From: Sphingobium sp. | Lineage (GTDB): Bacteria > Pseudomonadota > Alphaproteobacteria > Sphingomonadales > Sphingomonadaceae | NCBI GenBank assembly: GCA_017745115.1 | Contig: JAGIAA010000018.1 | Span: 1-46,514, forward strand | Direction: 5' to 3' | DNA: 46,514 nucleotides | Notes under the pieces: generated by a model | The model's database searches: none | What the model saw: only the letters and a program-made list of their open reading frames with translations | Told to the model about the DNA's origin: nothing | Made by a program: the position numbers and the translations under genes | Shown: positions 1 to 7,622 of the stretch, piece after piece | Position numbering within the stretch: position 1 is the first letter of the stretch | How the letters are laid out: every line of letters starts with the position of its first letter

Positions 1-144
1 GTCGAGAAGGACAAGCTCAGCAAGATGTGGGTCCTGCGCCGCATCCTCATGCAGATGGGCACCACCGACGCGATGGAGTTCCTGCTCGACAAGATGAAGG
101 ACTCCAAGACCAACGAGGACTTCTTTGCGGCCATGAACCAGTAA
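1..144 (+). CDS. rho: Transcription termination factor Rho, C-terminal end (partial)
   Basis: Open reading frame entering from the left edge and stopping with TAA at 142-144; only the last 47 residues are present. They include the segments KMWVLRRIL, TDAMEFLLDKM and SKTNEDFFAAMNQ, which match the conserved C-terminus of Rho, the hexameric RNA helicase that terminates transcription. The position directly upstream of the mnmE-mnmG-rsmG-parAB block is the usual alphaproteobacterial arrangement and supports the call. The ATPase and RNA-binding domains lie outside the window. Confidence 0.9.
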   Translation, partial: VEKDKLSKMWVLRRILMQMGTTDAMEFLLDKMKDSKTNEDFFAAMNQ

Positions 145-160
145 GGCTGCGCGGAGAGTC

Positions 161-814
161 ATGTTCGACTTTTCCGCCATTTTTACCGGCTCGGGGCTCG
201 TCCAGCTCGGTCAGATCATCGTCGGTGATCTCACCATGGCCGGCGACAATGTCGTCATCATGGGCTCGCTCGCCTCCGGTCTGCCGGAGAAGGACCGCAA
301 GAAGGTCCTGCTGATCGGCGTCAGCCTGGCGCTGGTCTTCCTCATCGGCTTCGCGCTGCTGGCCACGCAACTCCTGAAGATCACCGGCCTCGTCTTCGCG
401 GGCGGCCTGCTGCTGCTGTGGGTCGGCTACAACATGTATCGGGAGTTGCGGCACCAGCCGGTGGTGACGGCCGACGACCCCGAGACGCCGCAGGTCGAGG
501 GTCCGAAGGCAACCAAGACCTTCATGCAGGCGGTGATCCAGATCACGCTCGCCGATCTGTCGATGAGCCTGGACAATGTGCTGCTCGTCGCTTCGATCGC
601 ACGCGAGAATCCGGCGCTTCTGTTCATCGGCCTCAGCTTCTCGGTGCTGCTCATGGGTTTCGCAGCCAATTACGTTGCCAAGCTCATCCAGCGTTATCAC
701 TGGATCGGCTGGATCGGCCTGGCCGTCATTCTCTACGTGGCCTCCTCGATGATCTATGAGGGCTGGATGGGCGGCGACCATGTTCTGGGCTTGCGCACGC
801 TCGTTCATGTGTAG
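161..814 (+). CDS. TerC family integral membrane protein, copy 1
   Basis: A 217-residue, strongly hydrophobic protein with about seven membrane segments. It shows the TerC signature twice, GDLTMAGDNVV near residue 23 and ADLSMSLDNVL near residue 130, each with the acidic-DN motif inside a helix that is thought to bind or move metal ions. TerC proteins are linked to tellurite resistance and, in several bacteria, to manganese export or metal loading of exported enzymes. The ATG at 161 has a GGAG at 153-156. The gene follows rho by 16 nt and precedes a second TerC gene, to which it is similar even at nucleotide level. The substrate cannot be told from sequence. Confidence 0.85.
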   Translation: MFDFSAIFTGSGLVQLGQIIVGDLTMAGDNVVIMGSLASGLPEKDRKKVLLIGVSLALVFLIGFALLATQLLKITGLVFAGGLLLLWVGYNMYRELRHQPVVTADDPETPQVEGPKATKTFMQAVIQITLADLSMSLDNVLLVASIARENPALLFIGLSFSVLLMGFAANYVAKLIQRYHWIGWIGLAVILYVASSMIYEGWMGGDHVLGLRTLVHV

Positions 815-901
815 AAGGTGATCTGCGACTAGGGACTCGCGCCGGGGCGCGGCGGCATCGGGGGATGGTGCTGGCCGGTGATTCGGTGAACGGAGCTTTT
901 T

Positions 902-1546
902 GTGGATCTTCCGACTCTGATCGATCCCTCGGCGCTGCAAGCGCTGTTCGAGATCCTCCTCATCGACATCGTGCTGGCCGGCGACAATGCCATTGTCGTG
1001 GGCGCGCTCGCGGCGGGCCTGCCCGTCGACCAAAGGCGCAAGGTCATCCTGATCGGCGTCGCGGCCGCACTTGTCCTGCGCGTCGCTTTCGCGCTCGCCG
1101 TCAGCCAGCTCATGGGCATTGTCGGACTCATCCTAGCCGGCGGCCTGCTGCTGCTGTGGGTGGCGTGGCGCATGTATCGCGAGCTGCGGCATCAGGGGCA
1201 GAGCGCAGGATCGCCGGAGGTTCATGGCGACGAGAATACCGGCCTCAAGCCCGCGAAGAGCTTCATGAGCGCCGCGATCGGCGTTGCGGTCGCCGACGTC
1301 TCGATGAGCCTGGACAATGTGCTCGCCGTCGCCGGCGCTGCACGCGAACATCCCTATGTGCTTGTTTTCGGTCTCATTCTCTCGATTATCCTGATGGGCG
1401 TCGCCTCGAACTTCATCGCCAGATATATCGAGCGTTATCGCTGGATCGCGTGGGTCGGCGTCATCGTCATCCTGTGGGTCGCGGTGAAGATGATCTACGA
1501 CGGCGTCGTCCATCCTGACGTCGGCGTACTTCAGTTGCTGACATAA
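902..1546 (+). CDS. TerC family integral membrane protein, copy 2
   Basis: A 214-residue membrane protein and a paralogue of the preceding gene. It carries IDIVLAGDNAIVVG near residue 21 and ADVSMSLDNVLAVAG near residue 136, plus the shared stretch around GGLLLLWV and MYRELRHQ. The start is GTG at 902 with GGAG at 892-895, six bases away. The two genes are separated by 87 bp and probably co-transcribed, so a hetero-oligomer or two metal-specific paralogues are both possible. The nucleotide resemblance of the paired motifs suggests a fairly recent tandem duplication. TerC membership is secure; the function is not. Confidence 0.85.
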   Translation: MDLPTLIDPSALQALFEILLIDIVLAGDNAIVVGALAAGLPVDQRRKVILIGVAAALVLRVAFALAVSQLMGIVGLILAGGLLLLWVAWRMYRELRHQGQSAGSPEVHGDENTGLKPAKSFMSAAIGVAVADVSMSLDNVLAVAGAAREHPYVLVFGLILSIILMGVASNFIARYIERYRWIAWVGVIVILWVAVKMIYDGVVHPDVGVLQLLT

Positions 1547-1633
1547 GCGGTCGCGCCGGGTTGATCGAAGCAATTGATCCCCGGCGTATCTCCGCCTAGC
1601 GTCCCCCGGGTCGCAATTCGGGAGGGCAGGCCC

Positions 1634-1891
1634 ATGAAATTTAACGTCGATGTCGAGTGCACGCCGGAAGAGGCGCGTGCCTTTCTGGGCCTGCCGGACA
1701 TGAAGCCGATCCATGACATGTATATCCAGGCGGTCATGGACACGATGAGCGGGCAGGCCAATCTCGAGCAGATGGAGCGCATGTTCCGCGGCCTCTCGCC
1801 GCTGGGCGACGCGGGCATGAAGATGTTCTCGAATCTCATGGATATCGGCCTGGGCGCGGCAGGTGCGGGCGCGGGCAAGAAGGAAAGCTGA
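1634..1891 (+). CDS. DUF6489 family small protein
   Basis: An 85-residue soluble protein starting MKFNVDVECTPEEARAFLGL, with a second half rich in Met and Gly that ends GAGAGKKES. The opening beta-strand followed by a CTPEEARxFLGLPD motif is typical of the small alphaproteobacterial family I know as DUF6489, which has no assigned function. The ATG at 1634 is chosen over an upstream in-frame start at 1574 because GGAGGG lies at 1621-1626 and the family begins here. It sits 12 bp upstream of mnmE in the same direction and may be in the same transcript. Confidence 0.75.
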   Translation: MKFNVDVECTPEEARAFLGLPDMKPIHDMYIQAVMDTMSGQANLEQMERMFRGLSPLGDAGMKMFSNLMDIGLGAAGAGAGKKES

Positions 1892-1903
1892 CGGAGCTTT
1901 CAC

Positions 1904-3220
1904 GTGGATTCGACCGATACCATCTTCGCGCTGTCGAGTGGTGCGCCACCTGCTGCCATTGGGGTGATCCGGATCTCGGGGCCCCGCGCATTGGAGGCTG
2001 CCGGCGCCGTGACCACCGCGCCCATGCCCGAGCCGCGCCAGGCGCGTTTCCGCCGCATCGTCGATCCGGAAACGCGGGAAGTGCTCGACGAATGCGTGCT
2101 GGTCTGGTTTCCGGCGGCCGCGAGCGAGACCGGGGAGGACACTGTCGAGCTGCAGGGTCATGGCTCGCGGGCGGCGATAAGGGGCATCGAGGCGGCGCTC
2201 GGCCGTTTGCCGGGCGTGCGGCTTGCCGAGCCGGGCGAGTTCACGCGCCGGGCCTTCCTCAACGGCAAGACCGATCTTGCGAAGATTGAAGGCTTGGCGG
2301 ACCTCATCCATGCCGAGACGGCGCCGCAGCGGCGCGCGGCCATGGCCATGATGGGCGGCGCCTTGTCTCGCAAGATCGCGGAATGGGCTCAAAGGCTTAT
2401 GTCCATTTCGGCGCGCGTCGAGGCGGTCCTCAACTTCTCCGATGAAGGCGACGTCGACGAGGCCGCCGTGCGTGCAGGCGTTACCGAAGAGATTATGGTC
2501 ATCGCTGCCGAACTTGCCGCCGATCTGGCCAGGCCCGGTGCCGAACGACTCCGGGACGGTGTTCGCGTTGTGATCGCCGGCCCGCCCAACGCCGGCAAGT
2601 CGACCTTGCTCAATGCGCTGGCCGGCCGCGACGCGGCGATCGTCTCGCCCATTGCCGGGACGACGCGCGACGTGATCGAAGTGCCGGTCGCGCTGGGCGG
2701 CATTCCGTTCCTGCTCGCCGATACGGCGGGGCTTCGCGAACCCGGCGCCGACGAGATCGAGGCGATCGGCATGGATCGTGCGCACGCGATGCTGGCGGCC
2801 GCCGACATCGTTCTCTGGCTCGGCCATGGCGAAGAGCTGCCCTATGTGCCCGGCGCGCTCATGATGGTGCATGCTAAGGCGGATCTGCGCATGGTGCCGA
2901 ACCACAGCGGACCTTTTGCAGCCGCGGCGCTTGTCGTTTCAGCCGTGACGGGCGAGGGGATGGACGCACTGGTGGCGGCGCTTCTCGGCGCAGCCGAACG
3001 GTTGCTGCCACAGCCGGGCGATTATGCGCTGTCGGTCCGGCAGCGCGCAGCGATGGCGCGCGCTCGGGACGAACTTGCCCGGGGTGCAAAGCAGACCGAC
3101 GATATACTGATCGCCGAATCCTTGCGATCCGCGCTGGCGGCGCTCGACGAAATCACCGGCCGCTCAACGACGGAAGCCGTGCTCGACGAGCTTTTCTCTG
3201 GCTTCTGCATCGGGAAGTGA
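1904..3220 (+). CDS. mnmE: tRNA uridine-5-carboxymethylaminomethyl modification GTPase MnmE
   Basis: A 438-residue protein that acts with MnmG to build the cmnm5 side chain on the wobble uridine of several tRNAs. The N-terminal tetrahydrofolate-binding domain opens with the TIFALSSGAPPAAIGVIRIS segment. The G domain has the P-loop GPPNAGKS at about 226-233 and the switch segment DTAGL near 273. The protein ends with the invariant FCIGK, whose Cys is functionally important. The start is GTG at 1904 with GGAG at 1893-1896. The gene lies 64 bp before mnmG, with a parS site in that gap. Confidence 0.97.
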   Translation: MDSTDTIFALSSGAPPAAIGVIRISGPRALEAAGAVTTAPMPEPRQARFRRIVDPETREVLDECVLVWFPAAASETGEDTVELQGHGSRAAIRGIEAALGRLPGVRLAEPGEFTRRAFLNGKTDLAKIEGLADLIHAETAPQRRAAMAMMGGALSRKIAEWAQRLMSISARVEAVLNFSDEGDVDEAAVRAGVTEEIMVIAAELAADLARPGAERLRDGVRVVIAGPPNAGKSTLLNALAGRDAAIVSPIAGTTRDVIEVPVALGGIPFLLADTAGLREPGADEIEAIGMDRAHAMLAAADIVLWLGHGEELPYVPGALMMVHAKADLRMVPNHSGPFAAAALVVSAVTGEGMDALVAALLGAAERLLPQPGDYALSVRQRAAMARARDELARGAKQTDDILIAESLRSALAALDEITGRSTTEAVLDELFSGFCIGK

Positions 3221-3224
3221 GATC

Positions 3225-3240
3225 TGTTCCACGTGGAACA
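3225..3240. other. parS centromere site 1 (intergenic)
   Basis: TGTTCCACGTGGAACA is a perfect 16-bp palindrome that matches the ParB-binding parS consensus TGTTTCACGTGAAACA apart from a symmetrical T-to-C / A-to-G change. It lies four bases after the mnmE stop and 45 bp before the mnmG start. ParB from this locus is expected to nucleate here. Confidence 0.9.
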
Positions 3241-3284
3241 GTCCGCGCTTTGACCGGATGCCCCGAACAGGCTAGGGGCGCGCC

Positions 3285-5141
3285 ATGGACGGCTTCGATG
3301 TCATCATTGTCGGCGGCGGGCATGCCGGGACCGAGGCGGTTGCGGCTGCAGCGCGCCGCGGCGCGCGGGTTGCGCTGGTCACGGCCGATCCCGCGCGCAT
3401 CGGCGAGATGAGCTGCAACCCGAGCATCGGTGGCCTCGGCAAGGGACACCTGGTCCGCGAGGTCGATGCGCTCGACGGGATCATGGGCCGCGCCGCCGAT
3501 GCCGCCGCCATTCACCGCCGCATGCTCAATGCCAGCAAGGGCGCCGCCGTCCGCGGCCCGCGCATTCAGGCCGACCGCAGGCTTTATCGAAACGCCGTGC
3601 AGGCGCATCTCAAGGCGCATGATGGTGTGACGGTGATAGGCGGGGAAGCTGTCGCGCTCGATCTCGACGGTTGCACGCTTGCAGGTGTTCGACTGGCCGA
3701 CGGCGCTATGATCGCTGGCAAAGCCGTGGTGCTCACCACCGGCACTTTCCTGGGCGGCATTCTCTTTCGCGGCCGGGAGCGCATCGAGGGCGGCCGGGTC
3801 GGCGAACATGCCGCGATCGAACTCGCTCATCAGCTTCGCGCGCTCGATCTGCCCATGGGCCGCCTCAAGACCGGTACGCCGCCGCGCCTCGACGGCCGCA
3901 CAATCGACTGGGCGCGCCTCGATGCGCAGCCCTCGGATCGGGCGCCTTGGGGTATGTCCTTCCTGTCGGGTCAGGACGATCTCAACCTGCCCCAGCTGGC
4001 TTGCGCGATTACCCGCACGAACGCGGCGACGCATCAGGTGATCCGCGACAATCTCGCCGATTCGCCGCTCTTCTCGGGCGCGATTGAAGGGCGCGGCCCT
4101 CGCTACTGTCCGTCAATCGAGGACAAGATTCATCGCTTCGGCGATCGCGACGGCCATCAGATCTTCCTGGAGCCGGAAGGACTCGATACGGCCCTGGTCT
4201 ATCCCAATGGGCTCAGCACATCGCTGCCTGCCGAGGCACAGCTCGCCATGCTACGGACGATGGATGGCCTCGAGCGGGTGGCGATGTCCGTCGCCGGCTA
4301 TGCTGTCGAATATGATCATATCGATCCGCGGGCCCTGGCCATGACGCTGGAGCTCAAGGCCATGCCCGGTCTGTTCCTCGCTGGCCAGATTAACGGCACG
4401 ACGGGCTATGAGGAAGCCGCGGCACAGGGGTTGGTGGCCGGCGCCAACGCCGCCGCCCGCGCGCTCGATCTCGAACCGCTCCTCCTCGACCGGGCGGAGA
4501 GCTATATCGCGGTGATGATCGACGACCTCGTCCTGCAGGGCATCACCGAGCCTTATCGAATGCTGACGGCACGGGCAGAGTTCCGGCTGCGATTGCGCGC
4601 CGACAATGCGGCCACGCGGCTCACGCCCACAGGTATCGAGCTTGGCCTGGTCAGTTCGGCTCGGCAACTGTGGTGGCGCCGGCGATCCGAAGCAGCGCAG
4701 GTGCTTGCCTCGGCGCTGTCGGACATCCGTACACCCGCGGATATGATGGCCTTGGGAGCCGATCTGCGCGATGACGGCGTGCGCCGCAGCTTGGCGGAAT
4801 GGGCGCGCTTTCCGGATGTTTCACGTGAAACATTGGAGAGCGCATCACCCGCCATTGCTGCCTGTGAAGACGAGGCGCTGGTCGATGAATTGCTGCAGGA
4901 CGCGGTCTATGCGCCCTATGTCGAGCGCCAAGCCGCCGAAGTGCGTGCGCTTCGTGCCAATGAGGCGATTTCGCTCCCGGAAGACCTGCATTATGCCGGC
5001 ATCGGTGGGCTCAGCGCGGAAATGATCGAGCGGCTGACGCGCGCGCGTCCGGCAACGCTCGGCGCGGCTGCTCGGCTTCAGGGCATCACGCCGGCCGCCT
5101 TGGCGGCGCTGCTCGTCGCCGTTCGCCAGCGGGCGGCCTGA
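3285..5141 (+). CDS. mnmG: tRNA uridine-5-carboxymethylaminomethyl modification enzyme MnmG
   Basis: A 618-residue FAD- and NADH-dependent partner of MnmE (formerly GidA). The N-terminal dinucleotide-binding motif is GGGHAGTE at residues 10-17. The family motif [22 protein letters not shown] follows in two parts, and the substrate-side motif [15 protein letters not shown] lies near residue 195. The C-terminal helical domain for MnmE and tRNA binding is complete. The length is normal for the family. Its stop overlaps the rsmG start by one base (TGATG), which points to coupled translation. A perfect parS palindrome at 4817-4832 is embedded in the coding sequence, where it encodes DVSRET. Confidence 0.98.
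   Translation: MDGFDVIIVGGGHAGTEAVAAAARRGARVALVTADPARIGEMSCNPSIGGLGKGHLVREVDALDGIMGRAADAAAIHRRMLNASKGAAVRGPRIQADRRLYRNAVQAHLKAHDGVTVIGGEAVALDLDGCTLAGVRLADGAMIAGKAVVLTTGTFLGGILFRGRERIEGGRVGEHAAIELAHQLRALDLPMGRLKTGTPPRLDGRTIDWARLDAQPSDRAPWGMSFLSGQDDLNLPQLACAITRTNAATHQVIRDNLADSPLFSGAIEGRGPRYCPSIEDKIHRFGDRDGHQIFLEPEGLDTALVYPNGLSTSLPAEAQLAMLRTMDGLERVAMSVAGYAVEYDHIDPRALAMTLELKAMPGLFLAGQINGTTGYEEAAAQGLVAGANAAARALDLEPLLLDRAESYIAVMIDDLVLQGITEPYRMLTARAEFRLRLRADNAATRLTPTGIELGLVSSARQLWWRRRSEAAQVLASALSDIRTPADMMALGADLRDDGVRRSLAEWARFPDVSRETLESASPAIAACEDEALVDELLQDAVYAPYVERQAAEVRALRANEAISLPEDLHYAGIGGLSAEMIERLTRARPATLGAAARLQGITPAALAALLVAVRQRAA
4817..4832. other. parS centromere site 2 (inside mnmG)
   Basis: TGTTTCACGTGAAACA is a perfect match to the canonical bacterial parS consensus and a complete palindrome. 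It is read through in frame by mnmG. This is the best-matching of the three sites, so it is a likely primary ParB nucleation point. Confidence 0.95.
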
Positions 5142-5839
5142 TGACCGAAGACGAAGCGCGCGCCTGGCTCGACAGCCGCGGCTGGTGGCAGGGGGAGGCG
5201 GGCGAACGATTGCGCGCTTATGCAGCGCTTCTGCTCGACGAAGCCGATCGCCAGAATCTCATTTCAGCCGCAAGCCGTGACCAACTGTGGGCACGGCATA
5301 TCGTCGACTCTGCGCAACTCCTGCCCATGGCCAAAGGCGCTGAGGGTCTCTGGGTCGATCTCGGCACAGGGGCCGGCCTACCAGGCATCGTTATCGCCTG
5401 CTTGCGGCAGTCGCCGATACTCATGATCGAGGCGCGGCCGTTGCGGGTCACCTTCCTCCAGCGGTGCATTGACGTGCTCGGCCTCGCCCACGCCCAGGTT
5501 CGCGGCGACAAGGTTGAACGCGTTCAACTCGACCAGCCCGCCGCCGTGATTTCGGCGCGGGCCTTCGCGCCGATGGATCGATTGCTCGCTTCTGCCGCAC
5601 ATTTCACAGATTCATCCACAATTTGGTTGTTGCCCAAGGGGCGGAATGCACAGAACGAACTGGAAATTGCGCAGCGCGACTGGCAAGCTTCGTTTCACGT
5701 GGAACAGAGCATCACCGATCCGGAGAGTGCGATCGTCACGCTGACGGCCCTTTCGAACAAAAAGGCGTCTCTGGTGGCGCCAAAGCGCAAGAAATCTGGA
5801 GCCCAGCGTCGCGCCATGTGGAAAGCGAATCACAAATGA
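5141..5839 (+). CDS. rsmG: 16S rRNA (guanine(527)-N(7))-methyltransferase RsmG
   Basis: A 232-residue class I SAM methyltransferase (GidB) that makes m7G527 in 16S rRNA; loss of this activity gives low-level streptomycin resistance in many bacteria. The SAM-binding motif is WVDLGTGAGLPGIV at about residues 71-84, preceded by the family segment QNLISAASRDQLWARHIVDS. The start overlaps the mnmG stop by one base, and the stop overlaps the parA start. The basic C-terminal tail (KRKKSGAQRRAMWKANHK) is somewhat longer than usual. A near-perfect parS site lies at 5691-5706 and encodes SFHVEQ. Confidence 0.95.
   Translation: MTEDEARAWLDSRGWWQGEAGERLRAYAALLLDEADRQNLISAASRDQLWARHIVDSAQLLPMAKGAEGLWVDLGTGAGLPGIVIACLRQSPILMIEARPLRVTFLQRCIDVLGLAHAQVRGDKVERVQLDQPAAVISARAFAPMDRLLASAAHFTDSSTIWLLPKGRNAQNELEIAQRDWQASFHVEQSITDPESAIVTLTALSNKKASLVAPKRKKSGAQRRAMWKANHK
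5691..5706. other. parS centromere site 3 (inside rsmG)
   Basis: CGTTTCACGTGGAACA matches the parS consensus with a changed first base and the T/C-type asymmetry also seen in site 1. It is contained in rsmG, about 130 bp upstream of parA, so bound ParB could also influence parAB transcription. Confidence 0.85.
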
Positions 5840-6621
5840 TCAGCATTGCCATTGCAAATCAGAAGGGTGGCGTGGGGAAGACCACCACGGCGATCAATCT
5901 CGCAACGGCGCTGGCCGCCACGGGGCATCGCACGCTGCTGATCGACCTCGATCCACAGGGCAATGCCTCCACTGGTCTCGGCGTGACGCAGCGTGATCGC
6001 AATTTCTCCAGCTATCATCTGCTCATCGGCGATTGTGCGCTGGACGAAGCGGTGATCCACACGCAAGTGCCCGGCCTCGACCTGATCGCCGCTACGCAGG
6101 ATCTGTCCGGTGCCGAGATCGAGCTGATCGAAGTCGAGCAGCGCACCCATCGCTTGGTGAATGCGCTGAGCCACGCCCCTGAAGGCCGCTGGGACGTCTG
6201 TCTGGTGGATTGCCCGCCGTCGCTCGGCCTGCTCACCGTCAATGCGATGGTTGCGGTCGAGAAGGTGCTCGTTCCGCTCCAGTGCGAGTTCTTCGCGCTC
6301 GAAGGTCTCTCGCAGCTTCTGCAGACGATCGACCGCATCCGCGGCCGTTTCAATCCCGATCTGTCGATCCTCGGCGTCGCGCTCACCATGTACGACCGGC
6401 GCAATCGCCTGACCGACCAGGTTGCCGACGACGTTCGCGCCTGCCTCGGCGATCTCGTCTTCCAGACCGTCATTCCCCGCAATGTCCGTCTGTCCGAGGC
6501 ACCCAGCCATGGCGTGCCGGCGCTGATCTACGACATCCGTTGTCCGGGATCGGAGGCCTATATGGGTCTCGCGCGTGAGCTGCTCGCCCGGCTGCCGCGC
6601 AAGGAGGAGGTTGCCGCATGA
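5836..6621 (+). CDS. parA: Chromosome partitioning ATPase ParA
   Basis: A 261-residue Walker-type ATPase starting MISIAIANQKGGVGKTTT, with the deviant Walker A box KGGVGKTT at residues 10-17. A Walker B-like segment DVCLVDCPPSLG lies near residue 120. ParA forms a DNA-bound gradient that pulls ParB-parS complexes apart. The ATG at 5836 is preferred to an upstream in-frame start at 5623 because it gives the canonical ParA N-terminus and overlaps the rsmG stop (ATGA). Its 3' end overlaps parB by four bases. Confidence 0.97.
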   Translation: MISIAIANQKGGVGKTTTAINLATALAATGHRTLLIDLDPQGNASTGLGVTQRDRNFSSYHLLIGDCALDEAVIHTQVPGLDLIAATQDLSGAEIELIEVEQRTHRLVNALSHAPEGRWDVCLVDCPPSLGLLTVNAMVAVEKVLVPLQCEFFALEGLSQLLQTIDRIRGRFNPDLSILGVALTMYDRRNRLTDQVADDVRACLGDLVFQTVIPRNVRLSEAPSHGVPALIYDIRCPGSEAYMGLARELLARLPRKEEVAA

Positions 6622-7553
6622 GCAATGACAGCGAAGCCACCGTGAAAGCCAAGCGGCCCATGGGTCTCGGCCGCGGTCTCTCCGCGTTGCTCGGCGAGGC
6701 GAGCAAGGACGTGCCCTTACAGGGCGAACCCGCCACGCAGGAAGCACCGTCGGGCGGCCAACGCACCGTCCAACTTCTTGAAATATCGCGAATCACGCCG
6801 CATCCCGAGCAGCCGCGCCGTCATTTCGACGCGGCGGCGCTCGACGAGCTGGCCGAGAGCATTGCGACGCGCGGCGTCATCCAACCGATCGTCGTCCGGC
6901 CCGCCGGTGTCGACATGTTCCAGATCGTGGCCGGCGAGCGGCGCTGGCGCGCGGCCCAGAAGGCGCAGCTCCACCGCATTCCGGCGATCGTCCGCGATTT
7001 CAGCGAATCCGAGACGCTCGAGATCGCGCTGGTCGAGAATATCCAGCGCGAGGATCTCAACCCGATCGAGGAAGCGCAGGCCTATAAGCGGCTGATCGAT
7101 CAGTTCAGCCACAGCCAGGAAGCGCTGGCCCGCATCGTCGGCAAATCGCGCAGCCATGTCGCGAACCTGATGCGCCTGCTCGACCTGCCCGAATCGGTGC
7201 AGGACCTCGTCATGACCGGCCGGCTCTCCATGGGCCATGGCCGTGCGCTCATCGGCGTGCCCGGTTGCGCCGCGCTGGCCGAGGATATTGCGCGCAAGGG
7301 CTTGTCCGTGCGCGAGACCGAGCGGCTGGTCCGCAAGGCACGCGCCTCGGCCAAGGGCAGTTCGACCGTAGGCGCGAGCGGCGGCCTCGGGCGCGATCCC
7401 GACCTGATCGCCATGGAAGAGCATCTCGCCGATCTGCTCGGCCTCAAGGTCGGCATCGTCCACGAAGTGGGCAAGGGCGCCCTGACGCTCCATTATTCGA
7501 ACCTCGACCAGCTCGACATGATCTGCCAGCGCCTCACCGGCGGCGGTATCTGA
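6618..7553 (+). CDS. parB: Chromosome partitioning protein ParB (CTPase, parS-binding)
   Basis: A 311-residue Spo0J/ParB protein. The N-terminal ParA-interacting segment (RPMGLGRGLSALLGE) is followed by the CTP-binding domain with HPEQPRRHFD and the GERRWRA box near residue 108. The helix-turn-helix parS-binding region includes GKSRSHVANLMRLLDLP, and a C-terminal dimerisation region follows. It overlaps parA by ATGA, the usual operon. Its binding sites are visible at 3225, 4817 and 5691. ParB binds parS, uses CTP to clamp and spread on DNA, and supports chromosome segregation. Confidence 0.97.
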   Translation: MSNDSEATVKAKRPMGLGRGLSALLGEASKDVPLQGEPATQEAPSGGQRTVQLLEISRITPHPEQPRRHFDAAALDELAESIATRGVIQPIVVRPAGVDMFQIVAGERRWRAAQKAQLHRIPAIVRDFSESETLEIALVENIQREDLNPIEEAQAYKRLIDQFSHSQEALARIVGKSRSHVANLMRLLDLPESVQDLVMTGRLSMGHGRALIGVPGCAALAEDIARKGLSVRETERLVRKARASAKGSSTVGASGGLGRDPDLIAMEEHLADLLGLKVGIVHEVGKGALTLHYSNLDQLDMICQRLTGGGI

Positions 7554-7622
7554 ACGATGCGTCGACCCCTCTTCCTGCCAGCAAGCAGCTGAAAACACAG
7601 GATAAGGAGGGCAGTGGTCGGC

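Noticed and set aside
831..901. Possible manganese (yybP-ykoY type) riboswitch before the second TerC gene
   Set aside because: The gap is only 87 bp and I cannot find the conserved loop sequences of that riboswitch.
1896..1911. A fourth parS-like sequence, CTTTCACGTGGA, overlapping the mnmE GTG start
   Set aside because: Only 11 of 16 positions match and the right arm is lost; it coincides with the ribosome-binding site and start codon, so the match may be chance.
1133..2905. A long open frame on the minus strand opposite terC2, DUF6489 and mnmE
   Set aside because: High GC content gives long antisense frames; the translation is low-complexity and Arg/Asp/His rich, and the plus-strand genes are certain.
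5609..5620. A DnaA-box-like TCATCCACA within rsmG, as a sign of the replication origin
   Set aside because: A single one-mismatch box inside a gene with no AT-rich unwinding region nearby is not evidence of an origin.
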